Assembly: GCA_037176845.1 (NCBI GenBank)
Contig: JAYKXP010000031.1
Location: 485,665 to 549,664, forward strand
Length of the DNA: 64,000 nucleotides
Reading direction: 5' to 3'
Origin: Paramarasmius palmivorus
Lineage: Eukaryota > Basidiomycota > Agaricomycetes > Agaricales > Marasmiaceae
Shown: in pieces, positions 1 through 12,985 of the stretch
Position numbering within the stretch: position 1 is the stretch's first letter
Layout of the letters: the number at the start of each line of letters is the position of its first letter
The notes under the pieces: generated by a model
What the model was told of the DNA's origin: nothing
The model's input: only the letters and a program-made list of their open reading frames with translations
Databases searched by the model: none
Made by a program: the position numbers and the translations under genes

Positions 1-1
1 G

Positions 2-127
2 GCCACCGACGTGTCTTCGCACTCTAGTGTAGGAGCCAACTTGGTGGTTGCCGGCATAACGATGAAGGCTCTCAGTGCGGCGAAGGTGGAAGGCAAAACA
101 GAATGGGTGGAGATGGTGGACGAATAG
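2..127 (+). CDS. 3' end of an unidentified plus-strand gene (partial)
   Basis: Frame 2 is open from the first base of the window to a TAG at 125-127 and encodes about 41 residues ending in EWVEMVDE. The composition looks protein-like, with an alternating hydrophobic stretch (ANLVVAGITMKAL) followed by a charged tail. The 5' part lies outside the window, so the product cannot be named. It is convergent with the JmjC-like gene that ends at 597. It could be a chance open frame, because only 126 nt are visible. Confidence 0.35.
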   Translation, partial: ATDVSSHSSVGANLVVAGITMKALSAAKVEGKTEWVEMVDE

Positions 128-596
128 TCATGTTGCTCGAGTAAAAATTCTAAGGAAGCACAAAATCACATAGGCAGAGCTCGAACAAAGGCATGAAGCG
201 TTCAACAGTGGATGTTGAATCGGAGCGTGTACTGAAGCGTCGCAAGTCTCATTGCTGACGATGTCGTTATCAGAATGTCACTGTGGTGTTCTGTTTTTGT
301 ACGTTCTCGCTAGAATTCGCTTTGACGGTCGAGTCAAGTAATGTATGAAGAAAACAGTCAGTCGTTTCAATGATTCTCCTAAGATACCTGTTACTCACTC
401 TGAGGTGATAGGCCCGTATGTTAAACCAGCGGAACGCTCGGAAGAAGACAAATTTGCCAGAAGAGTCGAAACCCAATGTACCCATTGACAGCTAATCGAA
501 CATCAAGTTTAGTACTTCAGTTCCATTCAACTTCCAGCAGAAATTTGTTGGATGCAAATCTCAGAGGCAAGTTGTATTACAATCGAACAACACTAC
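128..596. other. intergenic, no supported gene
   Basis: This stretch lies between the partial plus-strand gene and the 3' end of the JmjC-like gene. Two open frames of 60-80 codons overlap here in opposite directions. Neither has a paralog at the matching place in block B, and neither shows a recognisable motif. Confidence 0.4.
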
Positions 597-3500
597 TTAT
601 ATTCTACGTCTTTTCGCATCGCGTACGTCATTCGAACCATGATCATGAGAATGCAAACAACGTGCGTCTGTCGAAAGTGATCCCGCAACACATGTGCGGA
701 GTGAGATAATACAAATTGATTGATACTTCAAAGCGAACCACCATTTAAACGAACGACAGTCCATCGAACTGAATTGCAAAGTTGCTGATGGACAGCATAT
801 CACGGTCTCACCCCGCATGACCTTCGACACCAGCTCCAGAGCATGAGGATCCTGATGCAGGTCCTCGGCAAGAAACGATTCGAGCAAGCTGGCCGTTTTC
901 GTGGGATGATCGACATGCCGAGCAACGAATAATAGCGCCACAACTTGCTGAACAAGAAAGGAGGTCCATAGCGTCGGAAAACGCCATTGGACATCTTGTT
1001 CTCGGTGTCCAACCAGTAAGTGCTGATCCAGAGCGGATAAAATGTCAATTCGCAAACTTTCTGCTTGTCTTTGACGTTCTTCGGGTTTAGTTGCCTTCTT
1101 ACCACTGGCGTATCGTTTGTCCTCCAAGATGCCAGCTAGTTCCAAAAAGGCGAAGAGGGAAAACAGCTGTATGATGCCGTCCAGCGTGTATAGGTTCGGT
1201 ATATGCTGAAACTCTCCTTCAGTTCCAGCACACCACCCAAAGTAATCCTTGGCATGATTCACTATGACATCGTGCCAGTGCACCGCAATGGGCAAGAGTA
1301 AACTGCGTCGGTCATTGAGAATGCGGTCACGAGGGACTGCAGAGTTGAAGAATTGGAAGATGACCGACCACCAGCTCTGTTCCATGGCGGTGTAACTATA
1401 GAAATTGTGTCCGTGGCATAGCGCGGCCTCCAGAGAAACAATGGCATATGGCGTTCCTGCCCTAATTATACTAAAAAGATAGTTAATATTTAAAATGAAT
1501 AATCATAAGAGGAACGAACGTTCTATCACCACAACCCAACAACAACGCAGATATGGAAGGCATCGAGCAAAGAAGACTGTTGTGGTGACGGCGATGCACA
1601 GTCAGATTTGCAAGAAAGTCCGGCTTCTCTAGTGAAATACCGACGAACACAACTATGGATCCTTCCCCCACCACCAACTCCACGTTCATGCCATCAGGAG
1701 CGACAGCAACAGCGTGAAAAGCGTGTGCAGTCGCCAGGAAGTGCCAATTGACACAATGTGAAGAATCATCGAAGACGTCATGACGAGATATGTCTCGGAC
1801 ATATTGCCGAGAATATCTGTTAGTGGACATCGACGACAGGGAGACAGAGGATTCTGCCGCGGGTATATAGGGGAAGAAGAAGATTCTGTTGTCCGTAGTA
1901 GACTGGACAACGGAAAGGTAATCGGAGAAAGACGCGAGGGCTGAAACATGATATCCAACATCAGATAAATCTAAACAAGGTGTTAGTATGGCGGAAACGA
2001 GTATCATACTATGACGCACCGACTATATGTCGCAGCGTTAAATACGATCCCAATCTCGATAAAGTCGCCTTCGTGATATGTGATCGCCGAGACGATCCGC
2101 CAGCAAGAGCCACGATTACGGTCGAAGGCAAAGCCATTGACAACAAATCGCTCGCATCCATTCGCGCGAATTCGTCTATGCTAAGCACAATAACTCCTCT
2201 AATAACCGCGCCAGACTGAGATTCCGAGAAACGGATATTGTCCTCCGCTCCCAATTGAGTAGAGGAGAGTTTAAAAAATTGCTGCGCATTTCCGTGATGT
2301 ATTTGATACCAGTTACAGCGTTCCAGCAACCCCACCAGATAATCCACCATTGGGCTTTCCTTAATGTGTAGGCAACTTCAGCAATATTTCAAGCAAACCT
2401 CGCATAACTCACATAACACGTCGGCCAAAATATGGCACGTCTACCTTTAGGGCCGAAGAGGAGATAAACGTCGCCTTGAACTTGCTGCCAACAAGACGTT
2501 GTCAGAAGAGGTATACCTTGACAGAAAACAACACTTACGGGGCGCCAAAGATGTTTGTTCCGGAGGTAAGGCACGCCATCAATCCTTCCCGGAAGACCGT
2601 CTGTCATAATTCGGTATTCCCACCAAGATAACACATCGACTTCTAAGCGTACATTAGTTACTGCACCTGACGAAAACAAACGGAAGGACAACTTTCCTAC
2701 AGCAGTACTGACTGTCGCCGACGAGCCTGTCACCGATTCCTTGTTTCTGCGCGAAATGGGCTATCAGGTGGGTACGAGTTAATTGCCGATACACGCACTG
2801 CGATACACCATTTGCAATGCTGAAGTTGTGCAGCAGCGCACGAGGAAGTTCGACGGATATACCCTGACCTTCGAAACATGCATTTAGAACGCTAGGGAAC
2901 TGACTTTCAGTGGTCGCTTACTGGGTCCAAAGAAATGTCTCTCAGGCAAAGCCAGGGACAACAGAACAAGCGCATCCTTCATAAACGACTGCAGCGCATG
3001 AAGTGCAGTTGTTGTCCCTCTAGCCAAAGCAATCAACTGTTGCCACAGCAAAGTTTCCATTTTTGATAGAATGGGTGGCCGACTCGTGCCATAATGAAAC
3101 CATGCCTGAGAGTTACTCAGCTAAATCAACAGAAGTCAGGGAACGAAAGTACTTACTCGCAACAAGCTTAGCTTGGTAAGATTGGCGGACATAGGCGCGA
3201 TATCTGACAGCAGAATTATGGGTGAAACTGAAAGGGCCAAGAGCAAGGGTTGTCGGAGTCGACTGATGATAGGTAAGTCCTCATTCACGCTAAAGAGGAT
3301 CCCTGCGTTCTCTGCATCTCTGATAAGTGTCATATAAGAGGTAAGCCTATAGACTATATTTAAGGGACGACTGAAAGGATACCTTTGCAGCTTTGCAACT
3401 AGATCTTGCGTTGAACCGGGTAGATCGACGTTGTTCTATGACAGAGCTTAAAGATGACAAGGAAACCACCGACAAACAGTTACCTGTAGCATATAGTTGA

Positions 3501-5406
3501 GATAAAAACTGGCAGCGTTGATGTTTTGAAGTGCTTTCAACACCCGCGACGACAGTCCACGCCTAGTGAGAAATCGAAGTTGTCGACGAGCGGCAAGCAA
3601 CAGACGAACTTCCGACGAGGGATGAACGTCATCTGGGTCGCTCTCTTCTTCGACCACCGCTTCCCGTAGCATCGCGTTCTGTAGTAGATACAAAACTCGA
3701 GGCCAACCGCCGTTATCAGAGATGGATGATATACCTCGCTAAAAAATTAATAAGCGGCGAAGAAGAGCGCTAATAAAAAGCCCGCGAAGTAATACCAGTT
3801 TGCTCGTTTCACCTAGGAAGATTGACCTAGGAACTATCCGAGGTGGCACAGATCCCTTTTTCGCTGCCAATGACATAGTAGTACTTTCGTCCTGAGTCTG
3901 AGCGCGAGCAACCACGTCGAGCACTTTCAGAGTGAACAAATGTGTCGCCAGACAAGCGGTACCTTTATGAAGAGGCGAGAAGGATTCCCGATTATACATA
4001 ACCTCCCTATACGCTGGAATACCGTAGAATTTACGGAATTCCTCCAATAAATTCCGTGACATCGGCTGTTAAGATAGAAAGTTAATATCTATGATTCACA
4101 TACAATGTTAACAGAATGACCTGAAAGTCGGCGGGCAGAAGCTCGAAACGCACGGATGGATCGGTAGCGACAGCAGTAAACCATGGCATGGCACAAACCA
4201 AAGGCCAAAGTGAAGGATCCGACGGTGACATGCCCGTTTCAACCGTGTCAGGCATCATGTTTTCCTCTGAGTACGACAATAAGCTCGCCACCAACGAAAG
4301 CGGAGGTTTTACTGAGAACAAGGTGATGGTGGGGATCAAAAGAACAATAACATCTTTTTCCCACGCAAACGTGTTTATGTTGAGGCTAATATCACGTGAG
4401 AATACATCTAAGATTCTAAACTATCTGCGTACTTTGCAACAGCATAGCGAAAAGATATAGCAACATTTTGAATAAAGGAAGACAGGCGTTCAAACGACTG
4501 GGAAGCAGGTGCGCTATACGCGTCGAAATTTTCCAAAACCAAAGAGGGAAGATCGTTCGTCGAACAAGGACGATAATCAAAGAAGCGAACCGAACATGTA
4601 CCCGTTCCACAAGACACTTCACGGATCTCAAAGCACAAGTCAAAATGAAAAGCTGTCGACACGGGAGTGAGTCAGCAAGTAACAGAATGGCAATCGACTC
4701 ACATAGGGACTCCGAAAACGCAGGAGGGAGGGGCGCTTCTAAGGAACAAGATGCATTATAATGCACATTGTTGGTCAAGGTTCCTTCCACGGCTTCCAAT
4801 CGATTTACACGGAAACCTGTAGCCATGATTTGCAACGACAAGTGGAGTTGAGTAATACCGTCTAGTTGATGCTGCCAATCTATGCATCGAGATGAGGCAA
4901 CAGTATAGTAATACATCGTCCTGAAGGACACGTACCTTGTGAGTCGTAAATAGAGGGAATCGCGTGATAACGAGCATGCCTGATTTGAAACGCCCTTTCA
5001 AGGAACTCGCTGTATCGAAGTCAGTGGGGAAAGAGGACGTGAACAGAATTACACCTAACTTCGAAGGAGGAACACGGGGTCGGCGAGGCGAGGCCACGTT
5101 AATTTGACTGAGGACCTTTCTCAGCATGCAAATCACGTCGTCTTTGTCTGTGTAATCGTCTGTTAGTTAATGTCAGCGATAATGACAACCACGCACCGGC
5201 CAACAGACGTTCAAAGTGAACTCTCTGGTCCTCCAAAGCTGACAATAACGCTCGTTGTTGAGCAAGTGAACCCTCGGACGGTGACTGTGTGCTCCAGCTC
5301 GAATACTGAAAACAGATGTAAGCGAGATATAGGCCAAAAAGAAACAACAGAACAGATGTATCTATACCTCGCTTGAAGGTGAGCTGCACCTGACTAACGT
5401 AGCCAT
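597..5406 (-). CDS. JmjC/cupin-like large protein, copy A
   Basis: This is a multi-exon minus-strand gene of roughly 1000 codons, assembled by comparison with its paralog at 41388-46213. N-terminal exons at 5.3-4.4 kb carry LLSALEDQRVHFERLLA, then PRRPRVPPSK spliced to EFLERAFQIRHARYH. Middle exons at 4.3-3.1 kb are helical, for example MPWFTAVATDP, LLEEFRKFYGIPAYREVMYN and LRQPLLLALSVSPIILLSDIAPMS. The C-terminal exons at 2.7-0.6 kb form a JmjC-like fold with WHFLATAHAFHAVAVAPDG and AGTPYAIVSLEAALCHGHNFY. Related JmjC proteins carry an HxD metal motif where this one has AVA, so an enzyme is unlikely. I placed the start at the ATG near 5406; the first splice is uncertain and small exons may be missed. 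Agaricomycetes carry many JmjC-like genes of unknown role. Confidence 0.7.
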
Positions 5407-6152
5407 AACGTTGGTGACAAAGATCACGGTTAACCAAAATGCGCTTGGATGAAGAAAGAAATGAAACTGTCAGTAAGTGGGAGTAGGTGAGGGTGCGAGA
5501 ACAAGGAGCAAGAAAGTAATTCGCATCACTGGTGACTGACGCGTCCTTTTACGATATGAAACCGCCTGATATCTAATGGAACCAAAGAGAAGCATACTTC
5601 AACGGGAACCGAAAAACCGCACTATACCAGATACATGCTTATTTACTTACAAGCTTTCCAAAACGCCCAAAGAAATGCCGAACGAGCACACGTTCGCATT
5701 CTCTAACCGTGAATGGACTTTTGGACTGAAACGGTTGAGGTGCAACTTTATAGTAGCGGTATTGCTGGTTTTCCATGTACCAATCAACAATTCTGCTAAT
5801 CCGATGTTAGACTGTTATTCGTTGTTCAGCCAAGGTCGATCTTATCATTGCAGTGCCATCTTTTTGGTCCGACGAAGAGTTCAAAGCAGCGAGGTTGGAA
5901 TGTGCTAGTGTGATCCGAAGAAGATCCTCCGACAAACTACAAACAGACAATCTTCACGTGTATGCTTACGGACGTATATCCATAGAGTAAACCCGATACG
6001 CCATTCCAAATGGCACACTTTCATTTACCCCAATGTATCACACACAAACGTCCAGATTTATTGAAGTCCGAATACGACAGAAAGACGAAACTACATGTGT
6101 TAACCGATATCGACAATTCTCGATACCGAAACACGTTTGCTGACGTTCTGCC
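5407..6152. other. intergenic between JmjC-like gene and gene CD, copy A
   Basis: No gene is supported here. In block B the equivalent interval is about 3 kb and holds an F-box/nucleotidyltransferase-like gene, so this is a gene presence/absence site. A plus-strand open frame of 110 codons at 5576-5908 has no paralog and no motif. Confidence 0.45.
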
Positions 6153-8177
6153 TTACATGTCCACCTTGCCCAGTACAATTGCAAACAGTGCATTGAAATG
6201 TACTGTGTGATGACTATTGCCCGTGCCCCGGAAACCCGTGATAGTGGTGACCACCGATACCAGGCAACCCTCTTCAATCTCGGCATAGGGATAAAGTGGG
6301 AGCGTCTCGTAGCTCTCCCAGTCGCGAGCGCCGAAAAGGAACCCCTTCGTTCCGGTACCTGTTCGGCCGTCGTATAGCGGTACTTAATATCCAAGCAGTG
6401 ATAGATGAGTACTCGAAAATAAACAATAATGAAAAAGAAGAATCACTCACTACCCTCGTCAAACATTCTATACGCTGGAGCTCCTCTTTCAAGAACATTA
6501 ATCTTGGCAATGTCGCCTGTATCGCCGGAGTCGTTCCCTCCGTTCGTGTGGTCGGCGGACGACTGTCCAGACACGGAGGACTTCTTCGACGCGGAATAAG
6601 GAGCGGAGGCCAGCTTGTCGGAGTCCTTTTCATTGCCTACAACGGTGCACATCAATACCGGAGTAAATCACAAAGCGATTTGAACGCCTATAGAGGAAAA
6701 TTTAAAAGGAAATAAAAGAGAAACACGCACGTCTTGGGTTCCAACCCTGCCTCTTTGTCTGGAACGCTAACGCGTTGTACCGACCCGGAGCATGCATACA
6801 GTCATCGTTGTAAAATGTGCCGAGATTACACTGAAGGATCTCCCAGTCGTTCTCCAGCAGTCGGAGGTGGATTTGTTTTACATAGGAATCCCCGACTTCC
6901 CGCCCTTGAGAAACGTAACTTCTGTGACACACGCCGCTTACGACAAAGCATGCATTCCGATTAGGTTGTCCGGCGGGCAGCCGAATACACTCCCAGTTCC
7001 GAGTAAAGTTGGCTAGTGAAACCCTAACAAGACTCTTGAAATCACGGTATTCCATAAACACCACCGCGCGGATCAATTTGCTGCGAAAACAAGGAGAAAG
7101 ACAAAACCATTATTAGCAAGACTTGCGACGCGCGTCAGAAGACAAACCTTTTGACACGAGAAGACACTTTCTCAAGTAGCCCTCCGTATGACATAGCGGT
7201 AAAGTCGTCGAAGACACCTTCGTTATTCGGATAACCAATGAACTTCGAACGGCGGAGACTTCAATACAAATTAGCAGTGCATGATAGCGTATGGGTCGAC
7301 ACGTACCCGTTAATCCAATCCAGCCCCCCATACAGCGCCCTCAAGTCAAAATGAATGCGCTCCACGTTAAGCAGCGGCTCCTGCGTACGTTCGTGTTCAT
7401 CCGACTCGGAAGCACCTTCTTTGTCCTCGTCCTCATCCTCAGTCTCGCTATCGGGCACAGGCACGGCCGCAGGAAACGCTGCGGCGGCGGATCTGAAAAA
7501 TAGGGGAAGGAAAGATATGAGACGATGCCAAGGATTTTGAAAACTTACTTAGGATTGGCCGACGAGCGGAGCAAGCTACAGTTTCGAATCATCTACTCAA
7601 CCGCCACGAAAATACACAGCATGACACCACGAACTCAGAGGAGACAACAGCGCCGGCATCATTCAAGACACGATCTAAAAGGAAAGACCCATCGGGAATG
7701 AGACGGTAAGACGACCCTGTCTCTTTATGCTTTCTCGGCGACCTGATACTAAACCGTGAAACGAACTACCACAATAAATCAAGTAGAAACACACACCGAA
7801 CTTCCACGGCTGGAAATTTCCCGCCACGCGAGGTTTCTAAACTAGACCTTAGAGTGTAAATAGTTATCGGATGCGTAATCCGAAGACAAGCGACGTACCT
7901 CTCGGAGCTTGTGCCACCAATAACCTTCACAATACTGTGCTGCGCTTCCATTCCCGGACGTCTTCTAGACAGAACAAACGCTCAGTATGAAGCAAACAGC
8001 GAAAACACCCGAATTACTCCAATACGCTTGCCAGCATAGTTTTGAGAGAAGGAAGTTGATCATCAGAGTCACTGTGCGACCTAAATGTGAGTCAATCTAT
8101 GTCAGGAGAGTGCCAGTCTACGAGTCGCTGCACCTCAAAGAGGACTCCCTGACGATGCACTTAATCAGAAGAAATTC

Positions 8178-8212
<35 letters not shown>

Positions 8213-10620
8213 GAAAACAACGATGCGCACGGTGTTGCCAGTCCAACAGGCGAGTTAGATCGCATGGTAACGCCGGAAGTATACCCTTCTCTCCCAGGCG
8301 AAGACGTGGAAGTGGTAGCCTCCACCAAGGCGGATTCCACCTTCCGGATTATTTTCTTACTGCTTTTCTTGACTTTGCTCGGGTTGGAACTAGGACGATA
8401 AGAGGTGTCGCTCTGATGTCTATTAGTGTTAAAGCAGCAGAGCAGGAAGCAAGTTTGTTCAACAGCAAAGGGAATAAAAGGCGGGTTAGTCAGTAGCTAA
8501 TAAATGGCAATAGTGAGCAAACGGCGTACCCTGCTTCCTCGACAACGTCCTCAATTCGAGAAAGGGCAGCGTCAACTCTACGAACAGGAAGTTCAGCAAT
8601 ATAACATCAATCACATTATACTTCACTTACTTAGCAATCAAGCTATTTTCCGAATCTACAGCCTCTTTTGCCCGAGCAGAAAGCTTCTTGCTGAACATCA
8701 GGGGAAAAAGGAGAATAGATTACGTAGGACAGCAATTAATGCATACTGCTCCGAAAAGGCAAGCACGAAGCTCAACAAAAAATGACACGCACTTTCTTCC
8801 ACTTGCACGGCGAGCAGGAGATCGTGAATCTCTATTGGTCCCACTGGGTTATGGTAAATGAACCAAGAGAAGAATGCAAAGTACGCACAGTACGCACTTC
8901 ACAGTCTTACGAGGAGACAAAGTCAAATCCTGAACGCAAATCTTTGAAGGCGACATGCTGCAACAAGACATCAGCAAAACCGAACAACAGACCAAATGGA
9001 ACAACACCGACTTGTCGTCGCCCACAGCTCTGCGTTTCTTCGGAGACGACAATCTACGTATAAAGGAATGTCAGTACAATGCAAAGCCGCGTCAAGAAGC
9101 GTCGTACGAATCTTCTCCCAACGGAACACTGTCAACAGCTTTTTCACGAACAAGGGCGCGCTCCGCGTCCGAATCTGACGCCAAAACAATACTAAGCCCT
9201 CGTCAGCCCCGAGTATGAAACCAATTCAGAAAACAGTGACCTTTCAGCTGGAGATGAACTGACTGCGACTCTCCGGACTTTCTGTGTGGTGCGGTCCACC
9301 CTGTCGAAAGCAATCCACAGTGAACACAAAATATACAGGTACAAAACCGAGGTCTAAAGAAAAGCCTTCGCACTCACCTCGGTCTAGCGTCCGCAACGTG
9401 GAGGACGACATCCCTTGACAAGTAGAAATTTAAAAATGAGCTTATACTGAAGAATGATGACGAACTCATGTAAATCCACGCTCCCAAATCGACCGATAGA
9501 TCGACGACTCGATATCTTTGGGCTGGCATCTCGACTGCAAGAGAGGATATACGACATGAGCATTTGGTCCTACCGTTTCAGAAACCCGATCAGAACAAAC
9601 GTACGCAACGGAGACTACCGAATCTTCGGAGTCGGAACCATCGTCGAGAATGATAACCTTACTGTATCCAAGTCAAAGATTGTCGGTCAAAAGCGAGCGT
9701 TTGCGAAACAGAAAAGCATACGATGATCCCTTCTTCGGAGACGCAGCAGGTGCTGCTTTTCCTTGCTTCGTTTTTTTACCGGTTACTTTTCTGTATAGAC
9801 GAAAGATCAGGCACGTATATACACATCTGTGCCGTGTGAGAGCCCCTCACTTTGAAACAAAGACATCCCTCGGGTGTTCATCGATGACGCTACCCCCCTC
9901 AGGCGATCTGGTCGAGAGTCAGCATTGTTCAAAGCATGCAGCTTCACCAGCACGCACAATTTCAAGTCTTCTTCCTCGACATGGATACTCTCTTCCTCCT
10001 TTTGACGAAGTCGTTTGTCTGATGCTTCCTTTTTAACAGAAGCACTGCAAACGCACGAAAAGCGAAGGATAGAAGAGACCTTCAGCATGTGTTCCATACT
10101 CGACTTCCGAAGCACGCACCTAGACTTGCGAGCTGAAGGCATTGCAGATCGACGAGTTTCCGATACGAGATACGAGGTGGGGTGTGTACTTCTGCCTAGA
10201 CGCGCTGACGTTTATATACCCTTCAAAAGCCATTACAAAAACAGTTAGAGAGCTACCAGCGGGAACTGATACTTACTTTAACTAGCAAATCGAAAGAATC
10301 AACTTCATCTGCTCCGTAGTCCCGTATACGGGGACAGGAAGCGAACCACCGCCGAATTAACACCAAGACAAAAGGACATAGTTGACAGAGAGACCCATCC
10401 AAGCGATCTTGGAAGAAGAACGAATTAGTTTGAGAACGGCGGCGGTCCACGTTAAAAACGCAAGTCTAGTCGTTACGTACTGCATTCGGGGGACGCCGTC
10501 TTCGGTAAATAACGGAAATGAGTGCCAACGGCAACCCGGCTTTCGCTCGGCACACCAGGTCACCGGATCGACAGATCTTACCATCATTCTCCGTCGGCGT
10601 GACGTCCTCTTTACACCTCA
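6153..10620 (-). CDS. disordered nuclear-type protein with conserved C-terminal domain (gene CD), copy A
   Basis: This many-exon minus-strand gene was recognised by matching the copy at 49161-53435. The 5' two thirds encode short low-complexity exons: a lysine-rich exon, then a SUMO-interaction-like motif KVIILDDGSDSE at about 9604-9660, then SPKKRRAVGDDK and SPSKICVQDLTLSPRK near 8.9 kb, then TMRSNSPVGLATP near 8.25 kb. The 3' third encodes the conserved part. An acidic stretch is followed by FDLRALYGGLDWING, FIGYPNNEGVFDDFTAMSYGGLLEK, then YRDFKSLVRVSLANFTRNWECIRLP with LENDWEILQCNLGTFYNDD, and finally ITGFRGTGNSHHTVHFNAL before the stop at 6153. I know of no function for this family, which resembles unnamed Agaricomycete proteins. 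The 5' end is not resolved, and the exon matching the first one in copy B seems to contain a stop here. Confidence 0.6.
8179..8209. repeat. homopolymer run of 31 A
   Basis: The plus strand reads 31 consecutive A residues. It lies between exons of the minus-strand gene CD, where it would be a poly-T run in the transcript and probably intronic. Copy B has no equivalent, so it arose after the duplication. Its length may also be affected by sequencing error. Confidence 0.9.
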
Positions 10621-10698
10621 TTAAATATAGTCACAAGTCGAGGTCGATGTGTCTGCGAACCAACCACATCTGAACATTTCGTTCACAAGCGGCCTCTT

Positions 10699-11895
10699 AT
10701 GCTTGGGATACACTACGACTACCAAAATGCTGGTGAGCACCAAGCTGGCTTAATAACCTGCTCTTTGTTCAGCGACACTGATTACAGAGATAGTTAAGCG
10801 ACTTGAAACACTGGCCAAAAAAAGAATAACCACTGGTTATCTTGCACATCCCCTGACTCGATATGCCAATGTAGGAAGCACTCCCGCGACGGACGAAATG
10901 TTGAAGATTCTTCTCCCACAGGATATACCTCGGGAAACGTTCGTGTATACAAATACTCACTCCGCCAAGAGTGACGTTTGGAGAGTAGTGGAACATACGG
11001 CGGACGATGGACAGCCTGAAGAATCGGTCTTTACGGTACACGGAATTATAGTCCAGTGTGAGCTGCCACCGGTCGTGAGGCCGTACCCCCAGTGAGTAGT
11101 CAAACGCACGCGACCGATATCACTCACCGCCAATTAGACAGTCTGCGGCGAAATACGTTCAGCAAAAGGTGACATTGACGGGCTTCCAGTCACAAATATT
11201 CAACGACAGCATAAGCGGCATCTTACATGTAGATGGCCACCTCCGAATGAACGTTCGCGAAAACGGTCCAGCGCAGTATCTCAGTCAACAGGACATGCAC
11301 GCAACCCTAGAGATAGGCAACCGTTACTTCACGAGCAAACGACTAGCATCTACCAGTGAACACATTCCTTTCCCTCCGACCATCGATCCTAAAGGTATCC
11401 TGGAGGACCTAAGAGGCAACCATTTTCTACACACGCCCGAGAACCAAGTAGAATACTACGAGGCTTTCACGGTGAACGATGAACAGCGGTACAGTGCACG
11501 TTGTTCGTTCCATCAAGGCCCCGCCTTATCATTTTCCAGCTTCAGAACCGTGTCCCCAGCATTCATCAAGTGCGGTGATATAGTTGAAGTGCAGCTCACC
11601 GTATCGCTCGTTGATCACCCACAAGGGAAGAACGATCTCGGTAGTAGCCAATATATCACTAAACTCATCCTTCGCTCCATTACTCTCCTTGATCAATCCT
11701 TTTCCGAGGTAAGTCTGCACCTGCGTCCTGGATATTGAGCTAGGAACTGTCGCCGCTGACTTTGATGTATAGAAGCGGCGATTGGCGTCCATCCTTCCTA
11801 CCAAACAAGTCACCCTCAAGAGGAAGATAGGACACGACGAAGAACAAACGAGGGAGGCGCAAGAGAGGCTTAAAAGAATGGCCATAGACAGATAG
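10699..11895 (+). CDS. conserved protein E, copy A
   Basis: This five-exon gene encodes about 330 residues, and each splice is supported by copy B. Exon 1 (10699-10732) starts MLGIHYDYQNA. Exon 2 begins after a TTCAG at about 10.77 kb and ends with CELPPVVRPYP at a GTGAGT. Exon 3 holds the best conserved core, MHATLEIGNRYFTSKRL and DPKGILEDL followed by HTPENQVEYYE. A short intron then splits EQR from FRTVSPAFIKCGDIVEVQ, and exon 4 ends with LILRSITLLDQSFSE. The last exon is basic, with QVTLKRKIGHDEE, and ends RLKRMAIDR. The family is common in Agaricomycetes but unnamed. The GDIVEVQ to LRSITLLD part resembles a small beta-barrel, which is a guess. The gene is divergent from gene CD. Confidence 0.85.
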
Positions 11896-12182
11896 CAACA
11901 ATACGTACAAATGGCCTGCCAAGTAGCTTAACGTATGCGTATAACATTCGCCGCTCAAATTTGTTGCTCATTTGTAGGCACGAGAAACATTGATTAAACC
12001 AGAGAACACGTAACAGATCGACGGTGAACGCTCCTCTTTGATGAAGGAGTCCGAGATAACGAAAACCGTGTACAGGTACATAAGAAGTTTCCCCTCCGTT
12101 TCATGGTCTGCTACCTACAAACTCAAACGAAGCTGCCTATTTTTGTTCAACTCCATTCACAGAATGCTCCCTACACCGCTGA

Positions 12183-12985
12183 CTAACTACCTAACGACAA
12201 CAAAACGTTACGCATACCAATCCCATATACCGCCATGACCTCGTCGATAGAGAAGTGTTTGACTGAGCTGTGCACTGGTAATGCGTCGAAAGCCACAGAA
12301 TTAGCGGGATGAAGTCGCTCGTAAATAGTATGGACATGTCTATAACGATTACGAGTCAGAAAATGAGTCAACTCAGTACTCGGGATACAATACTTACTCG
12401 ACGACCTGCTGAGCCTCCGACTCCTTGGTGGTGGTGTCAAATATGCTGCTGTTTTCGTATACAGCCAACAAGGGTCCCAACCAAGGACGCTTCCTACCCC
12501 CAGCAAGTGATTCCAGTGTCGACGTCACGAACATGTTGTTCGGAAAATGATTGTCCTTGGACTGATCAAAGTACACCACCATGTAGTTCCCGGGTGGGTC
12601 GGCAATCATATAGGTCCTACGCAACATTTTGGTGCCCACTTTCCCCTGCGATGCGGCGTCAAGGTACGGAAAAAAATCGTTTCGATACAACGCTCTGCAT
12701 GAGATGGACACGAGCTGTGGATTATCTGTTGTGGGCAAATAAAGACCGGCCTACGTGCCAAACGACCAGCATCAATGGAACGCACTTCTTTTCAGGAATG
12801 CCGGAACGACTCACCATCGATCCATCCGCGTCTAAATTCGTTGAATACAAAAAAGGACAAATTTTACAGAAAAGATCGTCTTGTGTGGGCTTCAAGGCAA
12901 ATAAGAACGATCCCGGAAGCTGAGCTCGCGTGTCACTCGCCTGAGAAAGGGATTCCTCATCGACAATGTCGTCTTGAACGACCAT
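12183..12985 (-). CDS. conserved protein F, copy A (3' exons)
   Basis: At least three minus-strand exons are supported by copy B. The most upstream one visible encodes an acidic stretch (VVQDDIVDEESLSQASD) and DLFCKICPFLYSTNLDADGSM. It is spliced by a GTGAGT...CACGTAG intron to GLYLPTTDNPQLVSISCRAL, then RRTYMIADPPGNYMVVYFDQ, then RPWLGPLLAVYENSSIFD and ESEAQQVVE. The final exon starts HVHTIYERLHPANS and includes SVKHFSIDEVMAVYG. The family is unknown to me; the PPGNYMVVYFDQ and RPWLGPLLAVY segments are its best signature. More 5' exons probably lie in 13.0-13.7 kb but could not be joined with confidence, so the true start is open. Confidence 0.65.
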
